From: JAVJSU01 sp040219275
Lineage (GTDB): Bacteria > Chloroflexota > Anaerolineae > Aggregatilineales > Phototrophicaceae
Length of the DNA stretch: 64,000 nucleotides
Assembly: GCA_040219275.1 (NCBI GenBank)
Contig: JAVJSU010000061.1
Span: forward strand, 1-64,000
Reading direction: 5' to 3'
The translations under genes were made by a program, and so were the position numbers. The notes under the pieces are model-generated. The model saw only the letters and a program-made list of their open reading frames with translations, ran no database searches and was not told the origin of the DNA. Shown piece by piece: positions 15,701 to 24,331 of the stretch (its first letter is position 1; each line of letters starts with the position of its first letter).

Positions 15701-16284
15701 CGATAGGTTGTGTTGTTATTAAGCGCCCCGCCCGTAAGCAGGACTTTATCTGCGGTAAGTTCGTTATCCGCGTTGGCGGTAATCGGCACAGTGTTGCTAT
15801 CTACAGAAACCGGATTGTTCGGGTTACTGGGATTATCTGCGGAAATCGTAGCACTGTTTAGGGCAATGGAACCATCAGGGGTTGTTCCGGGTGGAAAGCG
15901 TACCCGTAAACGAATTTCACCCGTCGAACCTGCCGGTAACGGGCTGATGAAATCCCATGTGACGGTGCCGGTTGACGGATCATAGCTAGAGCCGGAGGTA
16001 TGGATTGTGCCGAAGATGGTGACATCCGATGCCGCCCATGACAATTCAGGCGGGAGTACATCGGTTAAGGTGACGTTCAAGCAATTTGCGGTAATGCCCA
16101 CGCACCGATACTGAATGATATACGTGAAAAAACCACCCGAATCAATTTCGGTTAAATTACCTTGAATACTTTTCGTGACTTCCAGTGCATTCGGTGAATC
16201 CTGTGCATAAACAGGCGCTACTTCGGATGATGTCCCCATCATAAGAAGTAAACTAAATAGCACTGCAACAAAGACTACCCGCAT
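12709..16284 (-). CDS. Giant DUF11-repeat surface protein with LPQTG sorting signal
   Basis: 1191 residues. Signal peptide at 1-28 (ending APVYAQ). The bulk is a string of about seven DUF11-type beta-sandwich repeats, seen as recurring patterns such as LTDVLPPELSWA, MVDTLPAGATFVSA, VADLLDANIIFV, ISDTLPAGTSMIDG and VTDNIPAGLQIVSA. The end is a cell-wall sorting signal: LPQTG at about 1149-1153, a hydrophobic helix (ALLLTLMPFAVLGGLLFAI) and a basic tail (LRLLKSG). It is expected to be cleaved between T and G and attached by a sortase; one is encoded at 20990-21667. A hairpin-like inverted repeat CATAACA/TGTTATG lies 27-44 bp upstream. Role: stalk or surface layer component, inferred. Confidence 0.9.
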   Translation of the reverse strand: MRVVFVAVLFSLLLMMGTSSEVAPVYAQDSPNALEVTKSIQGNLTEIDSGGFFTYIIQYRCVGITANCLNVTLTDVLPPELSWAASDVTIFGTIHTSGSSYDPSTGTVTWDFISPLPAGSTGEIRLRVRFPPGTTPDGSIALNSATISADNPSNPNNPVSVDSNTVPITANADNELTADKVLLTGGALNNNTTYRVRLCRPQGGNDGMLNMEDITMVDTLPAGATFVSATGGGVYDAGPPQTVSWALPDYNVNGSRCIERDVVVRFEDTNGFNVGDPVVNNVDITGTPIGETPVTLNASNTHIIGNPTPNSIFTKNGSVNEAVPGDSVRYGLRVQNNGTTALDTYVVTDPIPPQVNVTQIHTGTVVSVGRPIAIRYQTNLNATFTPVPGSPFTNNQTVAVAALGLAANEYVTVLQWDFATTSPVPVGFQTANNLNDRFGFTAVVLDIDRNGNPVIPGQIVDNIGSLDFGIPGDVRTITENHAITITDLTAQPRIDKTASTLNSVTPGEIVTFEIEVRNDNSATTPLVNPVVADLLDANIIFVDFTFDPLNSGNTPPAAPMPILEQIDNYNGTGRTLLRWRWDGASAYDFLAGEEVRISYRVEISATAQPGQDAVTNQAFIVDWDDSVPRVNCPSVLDANDLNGDGLVTDTICNSNTVGLDVNSQAVMESAKWVRGELDTDWVRFPDVGLTSPGGTFDYRLELFNAGNVPMTDITMIEILPFVGDSGVIDSTPRLTQWTPVLDGAVVPSGGGVTVEYSTETNPCRPSVVPSGPVGCAAPNWTTIPPADISTVASLRFQLCCTIQPGQQFEIILPMRAPISAQPGDTAWNSFGFIATREDTGDALLATEPFKVGITTYALPLNGTKTLIDANAGINVLTYSMVWLNNGNNFPVDAQISDTLPAGTSMIDGSLSCEARGTSTQISCAYNPATNTIFWQGRVGEDPGATSADNANNEIVISFRVQIPASMNVVTNQASSIIDADLDGDFTDENPQVSVAPSNSSTWDRDRPTSGVQPTPNSAFAISQAIETLRLSKSVSPPFLAPGETATWVITVTNPSTIPLNNVMVTDNIPAGLQIVSATSSSGSVSVNGSVITFTQGVLSPTETVTITIQTQYNPADASNAFIITNNAVLSVDGTVVDSTSASFLQVNALPQTGQSPWSAPRALLLTLMPFAVLGGLLFAILRLLKSGMSAS

Positions 16285-16580
16285 TGACCCTAACCTTAAT
16301 TCAACTACCCCATAACAATTATGTTATGACAGTTTACAAACCCGCGCAAGCCTGACGAAACTCCTATACTTATAATTTCATTAAAATCATTTACTTTTTT
16401 TACGAAACTAACTATGTAATAGTCTTAGTGAACAGGTGAATTGCCCCTCAGAACAAAATATGCTCCTTTAATCCGTCATATTGACGATTTTTCTCCTCCA
16501 TTGATTTTCTATATATATGCTCATTGTTATGTTTTTCTTGGTAGCCTATGAACAGTCAGCCTGCCAAAAAACGAGTCCCG
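16285..16580. other. Promoter region of the DUF11 gene
   Basis: Gene-free. CATAACA (16311-16317) and TGTTATG (16322-16328) form an inverted repeat with a 4-bp centre just upstream of the gene start, a candidate operator. The rest is AT-rich with no gene seen. Confidence 0.35.
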
Positions 16581-16617
16581 AAATAAAAACAAAGCCCTGA
16601 TCCATGCCGATCAGAGC
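16581..16617 (-). terminator. Rho-independent terminator of the Crp/Fnr gene
   Basis: On the minus strand GCTCTGATC and GATCAGGGC form a 9-bp stem (one G-U pair) with a 6-nt loop, followed by TTTGTTTTTATTT. Confidence 0.85.
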
Positions 16618-16674
16618 CTCGTTTGTTCCGTTTTCAGTTATATACCCGATTGCAACGTGGCGTGGATTTGTAAC

Positions 16675-17340
16675 CTATCCGGCAAGCTCACGGATCGCGT
16701 CCATGTCTTTGAGGATGAGGGACTGCCCCTCTAGTGCGATGTAGCCGAGTTTTGTCCACTTACGGAAGAACAGAGTCACCGTGTCCGCATCCGTTGCGGT
16801 TGCCCGGGCGATGCGGGGTACGCGCAAATCATCTACACGCGGCGTATCTCTGGCGAGGAGCATCAACAGGCTAGCGATGCGGGATTCAACGTTTTTTAAG
16901 GCGTGCTCGCGGACAAGTAAATTCATTTCATAAAGGCGCAGACCCAGATGCGACAGAATGCTAGACATCATTTCAGGCACACGATTGCAAGTTTGTACAA
17001 AGGCTTCTCGTTCTAAAGAAATAAGTGTGCAATCAGAAACGGCGACGACGCTCCCCGTGCGCGGTTGGTCAGCGACCATCGACAGTTCGCCTATCGCGTA
17101 ATACGGTCCGTGCGTGGCGAGTATGATTTCTTCGCCCGATGGATACACTCGGACGATATGAATCTGTCCATCCACAAGGACATAGAGGGAATCGCCGGGG
17201 TCTCCCTGATGGAAAAGCGTTTCGCCAGCGGGGAGTTCCATGTAGCGGCAATGTTTGGCTAAATCAATCAGCGCGTCTTCAGGGAGGTTTTCTAAAAGTG
17301 CGGTGTCTCTAAGTCTAGCAGGAGCAACTTCGGCTATCAT
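16675..17340 (-). CDS. Crp/Fnr-family transcriptional regulator
   Basis: 221 residues. The N-terminal cyclic-nucleotide-binding fold spans about 10-130 (LENLPEDALIDLAKHCRYMELPA, LFHQGDPGDSLYVLVDGQI, AIGELSMVADQPRTGSVVA). The GELSMV...PRTGSV segment resembles the phosphate-binding cassette GELxxx..RxAxVxA, with Thr where Arg-Ser/Thr-Ala is usual, so ligand binding is plausible but unproven. A dimer helix follows (ILSHLGLRLYEMNLLV) and then a Crp-type wHTH (about 160-215) with a divergent recognition helix TATDADTVTLFFRKWTKLGY. No Fnr-type Cys cluster. RBS GAGGAG precedes ATG. Not obviously operonic. Confidence 0.88.
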   Translation of the reverse strand: MIAEVAPARLRDTALLENLPEDALIDLAKHCRYMELPAGETLFHQGDPGDSLYVLVDGQIHIVRVYPSGEEIILATHGPYYAIGELSMVADQPRTGSVVAVSDCTLISLEREAFVQTCNRVPEMMSSILSHLGLRLYEMNLLVREHALKNVESRIASLLMLLARDTPRVDDLRVPRIARATATDADTVTLFFRKWTKLGYIALEGQSLILKDMDAIRELAG

Positions 17341-17543
17341 CTTTAACTCCTCATAAAATTATAGTTATAAAGAGTATACCCCCTATTTTTGGCGATTCCG
17401 GTCAAATCGTTACAGTATTCGTTTAACCTTACCCCAACCCCTCTCCAAAAATTGGAGAGGGACTTAGAGACCATATGGATACGGTCAATACGCTCTTAGC
17501 CAATACCCTTTCCATATTGTCTCTTATACTTATTTCAACGCGA

Positions 17544-18269
17544 CTAGAATGTGCCCAGCAGAGTTTGCAGGCTGTTGAGAATATCGGCGTAGATGTTGCC
17601 CCCGGCATGGCGGATCAGTACGAAGGGCGCATCCGGTACGCCCATGAACGGGCTGAGTGTCCACGCCATTTGAGAGCCGACAAAGGCATACACCATCACC
17701 CACAGCCAGAAAATCAGACGGCGTGTTTTGACGTTTTCATCGTCTTCATGTTCCGTCACCACGCGCATTCCTTCGCGCAGAAAAACCACGCCCAGCCATC
17801 CGGCAATCCCGAAAAAGAGCACGTTGAGCAATTTAAAGAAGAGATAATCGCTACTCGTCAACAGAAAAAAGAACGTGATCGGCGCGAGGCTGAACAGCAG
17901 TACCGACGTGGTAGAGATTGCCGTCAGGATGAGTGCCAACGTTTGGGCAATCGTCTGGCGCGACCCGAACAACACGTTGAAGAAATGCAACGAAGGCGTA
18001 CAGATCATCAATGTGACCAGAAAGAGAATCGGCAATTTGATCGTCCCGGCGAGGGCTTGCGGGATGCTGTGGATGCCACCCATCACGCCACCATACAGCG
18101 CTAGAAACAGAAAACAGGAGACCATCATCGCGCGGATTTTCTTGCCCGTGCCTTTGCCCTCCGCGATTTGTGCGAAGAACGTTTCGCGCTCGCGCAGGAT
18201 CGTTTCGATGATCGTCAGTTGTGGGGTGAGGTCTAAGTTAAAGCGATTGAATTTGATGATGGTGTTCAT
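17544..18269 (-). CDS. Multi-pass membrane protein, unknown function
   Basis: 241 residues from the ATG at 18269 (AGGAG 11 bp upstream); an upstream in-frame ATG at 18338 would add an unlikely hydrophilic tail. About five to six membrane helices: IRAMMVSCFLFLALYGGVMG, LPILFLVTLMICTPSLHFF, TLALILTAISTTSVLLFSL, FFFLLTSSDYLFF, VLFFGIAGWLGVVFL and LIFWLWVMVYAFVGSQM. The KLPILFLVTLMICTPSL motif recurs, as I remember it, in a widespread family of uncharacterised bacterial membrane proteins sometimes mislabelled actin-binding. Next gene upstream is unrelated. Confidence 0.75.
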   Translation of the reverse strand: MNTIIKFNRFNLDLTPQLTIIETILRERETFFAQIAEGKGTGKKIRAMMVSCFLFLALYGGVMGGIHSIPQALAGTIKLPILFLVTLMICTPSLHFFNVLFGSRQTIAQTLALILTAISTTSVLLFSLAPITFFFLLTSSDYLFFKLLNVLFFGIAGWLGVVFLREGMRVVTEHEDDENVKTRRLIFWLWVMVYAFVGSQMAWTLSPFMGVPDAPFVLIRHAGGNIYADILNSLQTLLGTF

Positions 18270-18551
18270 GGGCGCATTGTCTCCTTGCCTGGCGGGTGGG
18301 CTGTGCATAAGTGAGTCCGCGTAGAAGGTTTCCGGCATGGTGCCTGACTAGGGAAGCCATTTACCACACCGGAAACATCACGGGGAGGGAACCACAGATA
18401 CAGGCTTACTCTACAGCAAAGGGTGATCGTGATGCGACAGTTTACGTGTGGGTTATGGCGCACGTAGGTGCTTGACAGGGTGTTGTCGGTTCACTATTGA
18501 AGATTGACGTTAAGCACAGGGTTGGAACAAGATACTTTGCATAATTTTACC

Positions 18552-18688
18552 GCCAATGGCTGAAACCCATTGGCTAAATTGATGGTAAAACCCTGCTAAA
18601 GCAGGCTGATTTGAGCGAACATTTGTGAAAATAGCCCACTTCAGTGGGGTTTTAGAAATACCCTAGCGATGAGGTTTTAGCTCATCGC
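18552..18688. repeat. Four-hairpin element (family B), copy 2
   Basis: Four stem-loops in series: 18552-18574 (GCCAATGG/CCATTGGC type), 18592-18605 (CCTGCTAAAGCAGG), 18635-18648 (CCCACTTCAGTGGG) and 18666-18688 (GCGATGAG/CTCATCGC). Homologous to 38343-38479 in the opposite orientation; the last stem differs in sequence but stays paired. Confidence 0.75.
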
Positions 18689-18819
18689 GGAAAAGTTCGC
18701 AAAAAGAGCGTTCATGCGTAACTTCAGTTAAAGATTACAATTGATTAATCGGGGCGGGTTGGATCTATTGCGCCAACTACATCCTCTCAAATGGATTTGG
18801 CATTAGGTAAAAAAACGAC

Positions 18820-20133
18820 CTATTTAACCTCGCGCTTGAGGGTGTCAATCAGGGTGCGCGTGGCTTGTGTCTGATCGTCACGGGCATCAATGATGGTTGC
18901 AAACGACTCACCTTCAGGCATCTCACCACGGATGAGCAACGCATAGACGGGTTTTTCAAACGTGCGTGCATACTCCAGCATCAGCGTGACCCAATCGGAT
19001 TTCATGGTGTTTTCGGTCAGTTGAACGACCAGACAGCCCGTATTTTTGACCGCTTGCCGTAAGCACGTTTTCCATGCGAGTGTGCCTAAGCGCAGGGACT
19101 CATTATGCCATGTCGCAACGCCACCGTTACGCAGAGTTTTATCTAAATTGAGGTCGCTCTGCATATCAAACTCGCTAATTGCCACCACCGCCTGATACGT
19201 CTGCGCTGTGTTGACGTTGGGATTACAGGTGAAGAATCCGGTAGGTTCGGCATCACTACCCGCTTCATATTTACGGATCGCATGACGGAAGGCTTTCGCA
19301 AAATCGCCAACGCTCCCATGACGCTCCTGCGGCGATTTTGCCAGTGCCCGAATCAGCACAATCGTTAAATCCGCCGGAATGCCCGGACGCACATGATGCG
19401 GTGGGATCATGAATTCGTTCATGTGCATATTCATCAGTTGGAAAATGCTATTGGATTGAAATAAGGGGCGACCCGTCAACAACTCATAGACCAAACATGC
19501 CAGCGAATATTGATCCGTCGCCTTGTCGCCTGCTTCGCCACTCCATTGTTCAGGCGAGGCATACATATTGGTGTTGATGGCATTGGTTTCTGCTAAGGAA
19601 AAGACAATTTTGAGGATGCGCGCCAATCCGGTATCGGAGATAAAGGGTTGACCCTGTGCATCAAAGAGAATGTTGCCCGGCTGGATTTGATAATGCACCA
19701 TGTCCTGCTCATGCAAATAATCTAGCCCGCTGGCGATACGATCCAGAAAATCGGCGACTTCACCCAGCGAGGGCAAGTCACTTATGGGCAACACGCGCTC
19801 ATGATTCACCGTGATTCTGCGCGAATCCATCCGCGCTTTGAGCGAGTCTCCGGTCATCAGCGCCATCGCAATATAGACCACATTATCGATACTGCCGTAA
19901 TCCAGAACAGGCACAAGCGCGGGATGAGATAACGTTGCGATGTCTGCCGCGCATTGTAGAAAGCGATTTTGCACATCGGCGGTATCCGCATTGTACATGA
20001 TCCGAAGCGCAACTTCTTCGCCTGAGTCTTCGCGGACAGCACGATATACGCCACTGATCGTCGTCTGAGCGATGCGGGATTTGAGACCATAGGAACCGAT
20101 TTGCCGAATGCTATCTTCCATACGCGTGACCAT
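18820..20133 (-). CDS. Pseudokinase fused to a TIR-like domain
   Basis: 437 residues. Residues about 13-290 have a Ser/Thr kinase fold (PknB-like) with degenerate catalytic residues: the beta-3 Lys is Arg (VALR, R44), HRDxKPxN reads HYQIQPGN (147-154), so the catalytic Asp and the Lys are lost, and DFG reads DTG (167-169). ASPEQW (192-197) and the C-lobe GDKATDQYSLACLVYELLTG are intact. Residues about 314-437 look like a TIR domain: VVAISEFDMQSDLNLDKTLR, then VATWHNESLRLGTLAW, GCLVVQLTENTMKSDWVTLM and FEKPVYALL. The expected catalytic Glu (S-x-W-x-x-x-E) falls on Met385. Both modules therefore look inactive, pointing to a scaffold or decoy role. Confidence 0.75.
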   Translation of the reverse strand: MVTRMEDSIRQIGSYGLKSRIAQTTISGVYRAVREDSGEEVALRIMYNADTADVQNRFLQCAADIATLSHPALVPVLDYGSIDNVVYIAMALMTGDSLKARMDSRRITVNHERVLPISDLPSLGEVADFLDRIASGLDYLHEQDMVHYQIQPGNILFDAQGQPFISDTGLARILKIVFSLAETNAINTNMYASPEQWSGEAGDKATDQYSLACLVYELLTGRPLFQSNSIFQLMNMHMNEFMIPPHHVRPGIPADLTIVLIRALAKSPQERHGSVGDFAKAFRHAIRKYEAGSDAEPTGFFTCNPNVNTAQTYQAVVAISEFDMQSDLNLDKTLRNGGVATWHNESLRLGTLAWKTCLRQAVKNTGCLVVQLTENTMKSDWVTLMLEYARTFEKPVYALLIRGEMPEGESFATIIDARDDQTQATRTLIDTLKREVK

Positions 20134-20212
20134 AATGTTACATCCAGGATTACTTTTTAGGTTAATGGTAGCATGGTTTATCCGAAATGAACCATTTAGA
20201 AATTATTCTAAT

Positions 20213-20893
20213 TTACGGCTTATGTTCTTCGTAGAATTTTTCCCACTCAAGTTCGAATTCATGCGGATCGTAGACGATATTCTCCACGCCATCATTCAGG
20301 GCGATGATCTCTGACGGGATAAAATCATCCAGTGCGATCTGCGTGAACCACACAATATCGTTGACTTCGATCTGGGCATTAAAGCGATGCCCCGCCCACG
20401 AAAGCGCGTACATGGTCGCTAAAATCACCAGTACAACCGCCGGATGCCACCACGGAGTATAGAGCAGGATACTCGCCATAAAGAACGGGATAAAAAAGGA
20501 GAGGCTCGTCAGTAGATAAGTCGGGTTGATGCGCCCGCGCATTTGAATACGGGTGACTCCCTCGCTGAGTGGCACAAATTCGCCCCGTACCACGGTTGAG
20601 GCGGTTGTGCGTCTGCGATAATGCCAGACGACTTTGCTTGTCATGGTGATTATAAAATTGGTCTTGTTCTGCTGTATGCTGTAGCGTTTACCCTGCGTAT
20701 AGAGCTTGCTCAGGTGCAGGCGTTGCACATTCGGCTTGGAGGCTTCCATGAGGGTTTGCAAACACATATAAGGAGTCGCCTGCACGATCATCACAATCGG
20801 CGAGCCGACATACCATACCCGTGACAGGACAACACCGAATAGCCGTGTAAAAAGGCGTTTCCAGAGGGGGATGTTGTCACGATCAACGATCAT
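20213..20893 (-). CDS. Membrane-associated protein, unknown
   Basis: 226 residues, not recognised. Two adjacent hydrophobic helices at about 130-172 (TYLLTSLSFFIPFFMASILL and HPAVVLVILATMYALSWAG) are flanked by basic, probably cytosolic regions. The N-terminal half is beta-rich (YSIQQNKTNFIITMTSKVVW, VVRGEFVPLSEGVTRIQMRG), reminiscent of a START- or PH-like lipid-handling fold interrupted by a hairpin anchor, but that is only impression. It follows 78 bp upstream of the pseudokinase gene in the same direction, so the two may be co-transcribed. Confidence 0.65.
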   Translation of the reverse strand: MIVDRDNIPLWKRLFTRLFGVVLSRVWYVGSPIVMIVQATPYMCLQTLMEASKPNVQRLHLSKLYTQGKRYSIQQNKTNFIITMTSKVVWHYRRRTTASTVVRGEFVPLSEGVTRIQMRGRINPTYLLTSLSFFIPFFMASILLYTPWWHPAVVLVILATMYALSWAGHRFNAQIEVNDIVWFTQIALDDFIPSEIIALNDGVENIVYDPHEFELEWEKFYEEHKP

Positions 20894-20989
20894 AAAGACC
20901 TATTTAAATCCGATTCGGCTGAGTTGAAAATTTGTGAAAATAGCTTTTAGCTTTAGTTTGAAGAGACACTGCTGTTAGCTAAAAGCTGA

Positions 20990-21667
20990 TTAACTTGACT
21001 GAGCACGATCCGCAGTCACGACGGTTCGCACGCGGTATTCATCCGAGAAGAAGTCATAGCCGCCACAGGTAATCAACGTCAGGCGATCAAACGCGGTGGG
21101 ATAAAGTGGCGTGAGGTCGTCCGGTTGTACTTCCTGAATCGCCACGACGATATAGCGAATTTCTTCGCCGTTTTCCGTGAGGATGATCATATCGCCGATA
21201 TTCATCTCGTCTAATTCGGCGAACACCCCGCGTCGTCCATCAGAAAGTTCCACATGACCGGAAAGCACGACGTTGCCCGGTCCATCATTGACCCATGATG
21301 TCCCCTGCAAATGCCCGATACTTGTTCCGAGATGGCTCACATCCCAGCTGGTGCCGTCCAGATAGGCTTGCGTGATGCGTTCGTCGATGCCAACAGACGG
21401 GATGAATATCCGGGCATCCGCGCTGACTTCGGACACAAAATCGCTGATGTTGGAGGATGTGCCGCTAGACTGATCGGCTGTGGAATCGTTGTCATTGATG
21501 GGCTGTTGGTTGGTGTCATCTGTAGTGGATACCACCTGTGGGGGCGACCCTGCGTCATCCTGAGCGGTGCGCCAGCGATCATAGGCGAAGAAAGCCCCAC
21601 CGAGGAGGATGCCGATAAAAATAACACGGAAAAACCCGAAACCAGAAGAACGTTTACGCTGATACAT
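20990..21667 (-). CDS. Sortase transpeptidase
   Basis: 225 residues. An N-terminal signal anchor (RVIFIGILLGGAFFAY) is followed by a low-complexity Ser/Thr/Asp linker (about 35-80) and the sortase barrel. Catalytic residues are in place: His138 in VVLSGHVE, Cys201 in LTLITCGG, and Arg in EYRVRTVV (R212/R214). The TLITC form and short overall length fit class D/E/F-like sortases. It should cleave LPXTG-type signals and attach proteins to an extracytoplasmic acceptor; the DUF11 protein 4.7 kb away ends in LPQTG. No dedicated pilin cluster nearby. A remnant of repeat A-like AAAAGCTAA hairpins lies just downstream. Confidence 0.9.
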   Translation of the reverse strand: MYQRKRSSGFGFFRVIFIGILLGGAFFAYDRWRTAQDDAGSPPQVVSTTDDTNQQPINDNDSTADQSSGTSSNISDFVSEVSADARIFIPSVGIDERITQAYLDGTSWDVSHLGTSIGHLQGTSWVNDGPGNVVLSGHVELSDGRRGVFAELDEMNIGDMIILTENGEEIRYIVVAIQEVQPDDLTPLYPTAFDRLTLITCGGYDFFSDEYRVRTVVTADRAQSS

Positions 21668-21845
21668 GAGCTAAAATTTTGCCTTTAACTTGCTGTTTCT
21701 TCTATTCAACACTGTGCGGACGGTGTTTTCCAGTATTTTAATGGAAAATTCGCTGAAAATTCATAAATAGTGACAGAGTTTTCAGTCGTCAGTTTTCAGT
21801 TTTCAGTAAGGGCACAAATTATGACTGTGAACTGACAACTATGAA

Positions 21846-22805
21846 CTAACTAGACGATTCATTGGCGCGGGTCAGGGCGGCATTCACACGTTTGATGAGG
21901 CGGGTGGTCTGATCGCGCTCATCATCCAATCCGAGCACATCAAACATCTGATGCGCGGACTCCAAATATTCCAGCGATTGCTCATAGCGCCCCAAACTCG
22001 CCAGCACACTGCCCATGCTCCGCAGTAATTGCCCTTCTGAGATGACATCTTCCAGTTCACGGGCGATTTCTAAAGTTTGCCCGTAATGCTCAATCGCGCC
22101 GGCATAATAACGGGTCGCATCCGCGCTACTGCGGGCATTGCGTCCGAGTTCATTATAGAGGTTGCCGATGATGCCCAGACGCAGAGCGACCTCTCGCTGA
22201 TCGCCGAGTTGTTTTTGTAATTCGACTACTTCCTTAAAATGCTGAATCGCGCTGACGTAATCGCCGATTGCGACAAAACTGTTGCCGAGGTTCGTCAGGC
22301 GGGACGATAACCCGCGTTGATCGCGCAATTCACGGGCGATACCGACAGACTTCGCGTGGAATTGGGCGGCTTTTTCCGGTTGTTTGAGGTCATCATGCAC
22401 CAAGCCAAGATTGCCGAGCCAGATTCCGCGCCCGCGCACATCGCCGATTTCCTGCGCGATGACCAGCGCCTGATTCAGATAGTCAATGGCTTCTTCATAG
22501 CGATTGAGTTCGCGCAGAATGTTGCCCATGTTGCCGAGCAGACCGTTCTCGGTGGCGGGGTCGCCATCTTCACGCGCTTTGAGCAGGGCTAGCTTGAAAT
22601 GTTCCAGTGCCTTATCCGGTTGATTCAGGCGGTAGTAGATCAACGCCAGATTGCCGAGATGCCGCCCTTCCGCCCCGATATCGCCACTATCATGCGCCAA
22701 TTCCGCGGTGAGTTTGAGGAATTTGATCGCTTCTGGATAGTCGCGATTCTGGAGAGCGAGGCGTACCTCACGCAAGAGTTCAGTCTGTTTGGTGGTATCC
22801 GACAT
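21846..22805 (-). CDS. Tetratricopeptide repeat protein
   Basis: 319 residues, soluble, made almost entirely of about seven TPR units of the Rapsyn/LGN type (units like GDIGAEGRHLGNLALIYYRL, NQPDKALEHFKLALLKARED, GNMGNILRELNRYEEAIDYL). The repeat GNLG with basic Arg/Asp faces resembles scaffold TPRs. No signal peptide or enzymatic domain. Starts with MSDTTKQTELLREVRLALQ. Probably a protein-interaction scaffold; partner unknown. Upstream and downstream genes look unrelated. Confidence 0.85.
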   Translation of the reverse strand: MSDTTKQTELLREVRLALQNRDYPEAIKFLKLTAELAHDSGDIGAEGRHLGNLALIYYRLNQPDKALEHFKLALLKAREDGDPATENGLLGNMGNILRELNRYEEAIDYLNQALVIAQEIGDVRGRGIWLGNLGLVHDDLKQPEKAAQFHAKSVGIARELRDQRGLSSRLTNLGNSFVAIGDYVSAIQHFKEVVELQKQLGDQREVALRLGIIGNLYNELGRNARSSADATRYYAGAIEHYGQTLEIARELEDVISEGQLLRSMGSVLASLGRYEQSLEYLESAHQMFDVLGLDDERDQTTRLIKRVNAALTRANESSS

Positions 22806-22967
22806 AGGTGTTTATCTACGTGTATATCGCTTCATGAGTCATCACAACTATCGCACATTTTAATGGTCTATACAAGCAGGGGATTGGATGGGAGATTGAA
22901 AAACAGGGGACACATCGGAGGTCAGAAGTCGCCTGAGTCGATGTATCCCCTGTGGTGAGGGTAGAAA

Positions 22968-24176
22968 TTAATCCGCGGCGGCGGTTTGCGGCTCAGGGCG
23001 ACCATATTCCTTGATGACGTTGCGGGCGACAACCATGCGATGCACCTCGCTCGCGCCATCATAAATACGGAAGGCACGCGCTGTTTCATACCAACCCGCT
23101 AACGGCAGATCACGGCTGATGCCCGACCCGCCCGTAATTTGAATGGCGCGATCTAGCACACGGTTGACCGTCTCCGACACATAGACCTTCGCCATCGACG
23201 TTTCCTGACGGGCTTGTTCGCCATTTGCCAGCAACCATGCCGCTTCGTTAATCATCAAGCGTCCGGCGTGCAATTCGATGGCACTATCCGCCAGCATCCA
23301 TTGAATCGATTGATGTCCGCTGAGCGTATCGCCGAACGCGTGGCGCGTGGTGGCGTATTCGGTGGCGATTTCCAGCGCACGTTGGGCGATGCCTGTCCAG
23401 CGCATACAGTGAGTCAGGCGGGCGGGACTGAGGCGGTGTTGTGTGAGCGCGAAGCCTTCCCCTTCAGCGGAGAGGATGGCACTATGCGGGACGCGCACAT
23501 TTTCGTATTTGATCTCCACATGCCCGCCGAAATCATGCGTGCCGATGGTCGGAACATCACGGATGATGTTGATTCCGGGCGTGTTGATGGGCGCGAGGAA
23601 GAGTGTACAGCCTTTATAAGGATGCACGTCGGGGTCGGTCTGCGCCATGATAATCAGAAAATCCGCCACTTCTCCGTTACTGGTGTACCATTTGTGTCCG
23701 TTGATGACCCACTCGTCGCCGTCGCGTTCGGCACGCGTCAGGATCATGCGGGGATCACTGCCTGCACCGGGGGGCGGTTCGGTCATGCTAAAGCCGGAGA
23801 AAATCTCCCCCGCGACGAGGGGCTTTAAATAGCGTTCGCGCTGTTCATCGTTGCAAAAGTTGTTCAGCAGGTGCATGTTGCCTTCATCGGGCGCGGAGCA
23901 ATGGATCGCCAACGGACCGAGCATACTGCGTCCGGCGGTTTCTAGCACAGGTGCAAATTCCTGAATATTCAGCCCCATCCCGCCCATTTCTTTGGGCATG
24001 GTGGGCGCAAATAATCCGGCGGCTCTGGCTCTGGCGCGGAGGGCTTGCACATCCTCTACCGTCACATCGCGCAGGCTCAGGCGGATTTCCGTCTCTACAG
24101 GGATGACCTCTTTATCAAGGAAGTCACGGGTGCGGGTTACGATGTCTTTTACATAATCGGGATGGTCAAAGTGCAT
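22968..24176 (-). CDS. Acyl-CoA dehydrogenase
   Basis: 402 residues. Full three-part ACAD fold: N-terminal helical domain (1-125), middle beta domain with the FAD signature FSMTEPPPGAGSDPRMI (about 150) and KWYTSNGEVADFLIIMAQT, and C-terminal helical domain with HAFGDTLSGHQSIQWMLADS and ITGGSGISRDLPLAGWYETARAFR...DGASEVHR. Oxidises acyl-CoA to enoyl-CoA, passing electrons to ETF. The PPPGAGSDP form and overall shape resemble the ACAD10/11-type branch. Chain-length preference cannot be told. Followed by a separate hydroxyacid dehydrogenase gene on the same strand. Confidence 0.92.
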   Translation of the reverse strand: MHFDHPDYVKDIVTRTRDFLDKEVIPVETEIRLSLRDVTVEDVQALRARARAAGLFAPTMPKEMGGMGLNIQEFAPVLETAGRSMLGPLAIHCSAPDEGNMHLLNNFCNDEQRERYLKPLVAGEIFSGFSMTEPPPGAGSDPRMILTRAERDGDEWVINGHKWYTSNGEVADFLIIMAQTDPDVHPYKGCTLFLAPINTPGINIIRDVPTIGTHDFGGHVEIKYENVRVPHSAILSAEGEGFALTQHRLSPARLTHCMRWTGIAQRALEIATEYATTRHAFGDTLSGHQSIQWMLADSAIELHAGRLMINEAAWLLANGEQARQETSMAKVYVSETVNRVLDRAIQITGGSGISRDLPLAGWYETARAFRIYDGASEVHRMVVARNVIKEYGRPEPQTAAAD

Positions 24177-24331
24177 TAGTTGAGTCCTTTTATAGCGTTA
24201 ATGGGTCTAAGTGTTCAGTCTTTGAGATCAGCAGAGCGCGTTAATCGAATCACGAATAGATTAATGTCCATAGTATAGATGATTTTGGTGCGCGGCTCGA
24301 ATCTTTCTTGGAAATACGCTCAATTCTGACT

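Noticed and set aside
12722..15985. Many plus-strand open frames opposite the DUF11 gene
   Set aside because: Antisense shadows in a long gene; the minus strand has clear domain repeats and a sorting signal.
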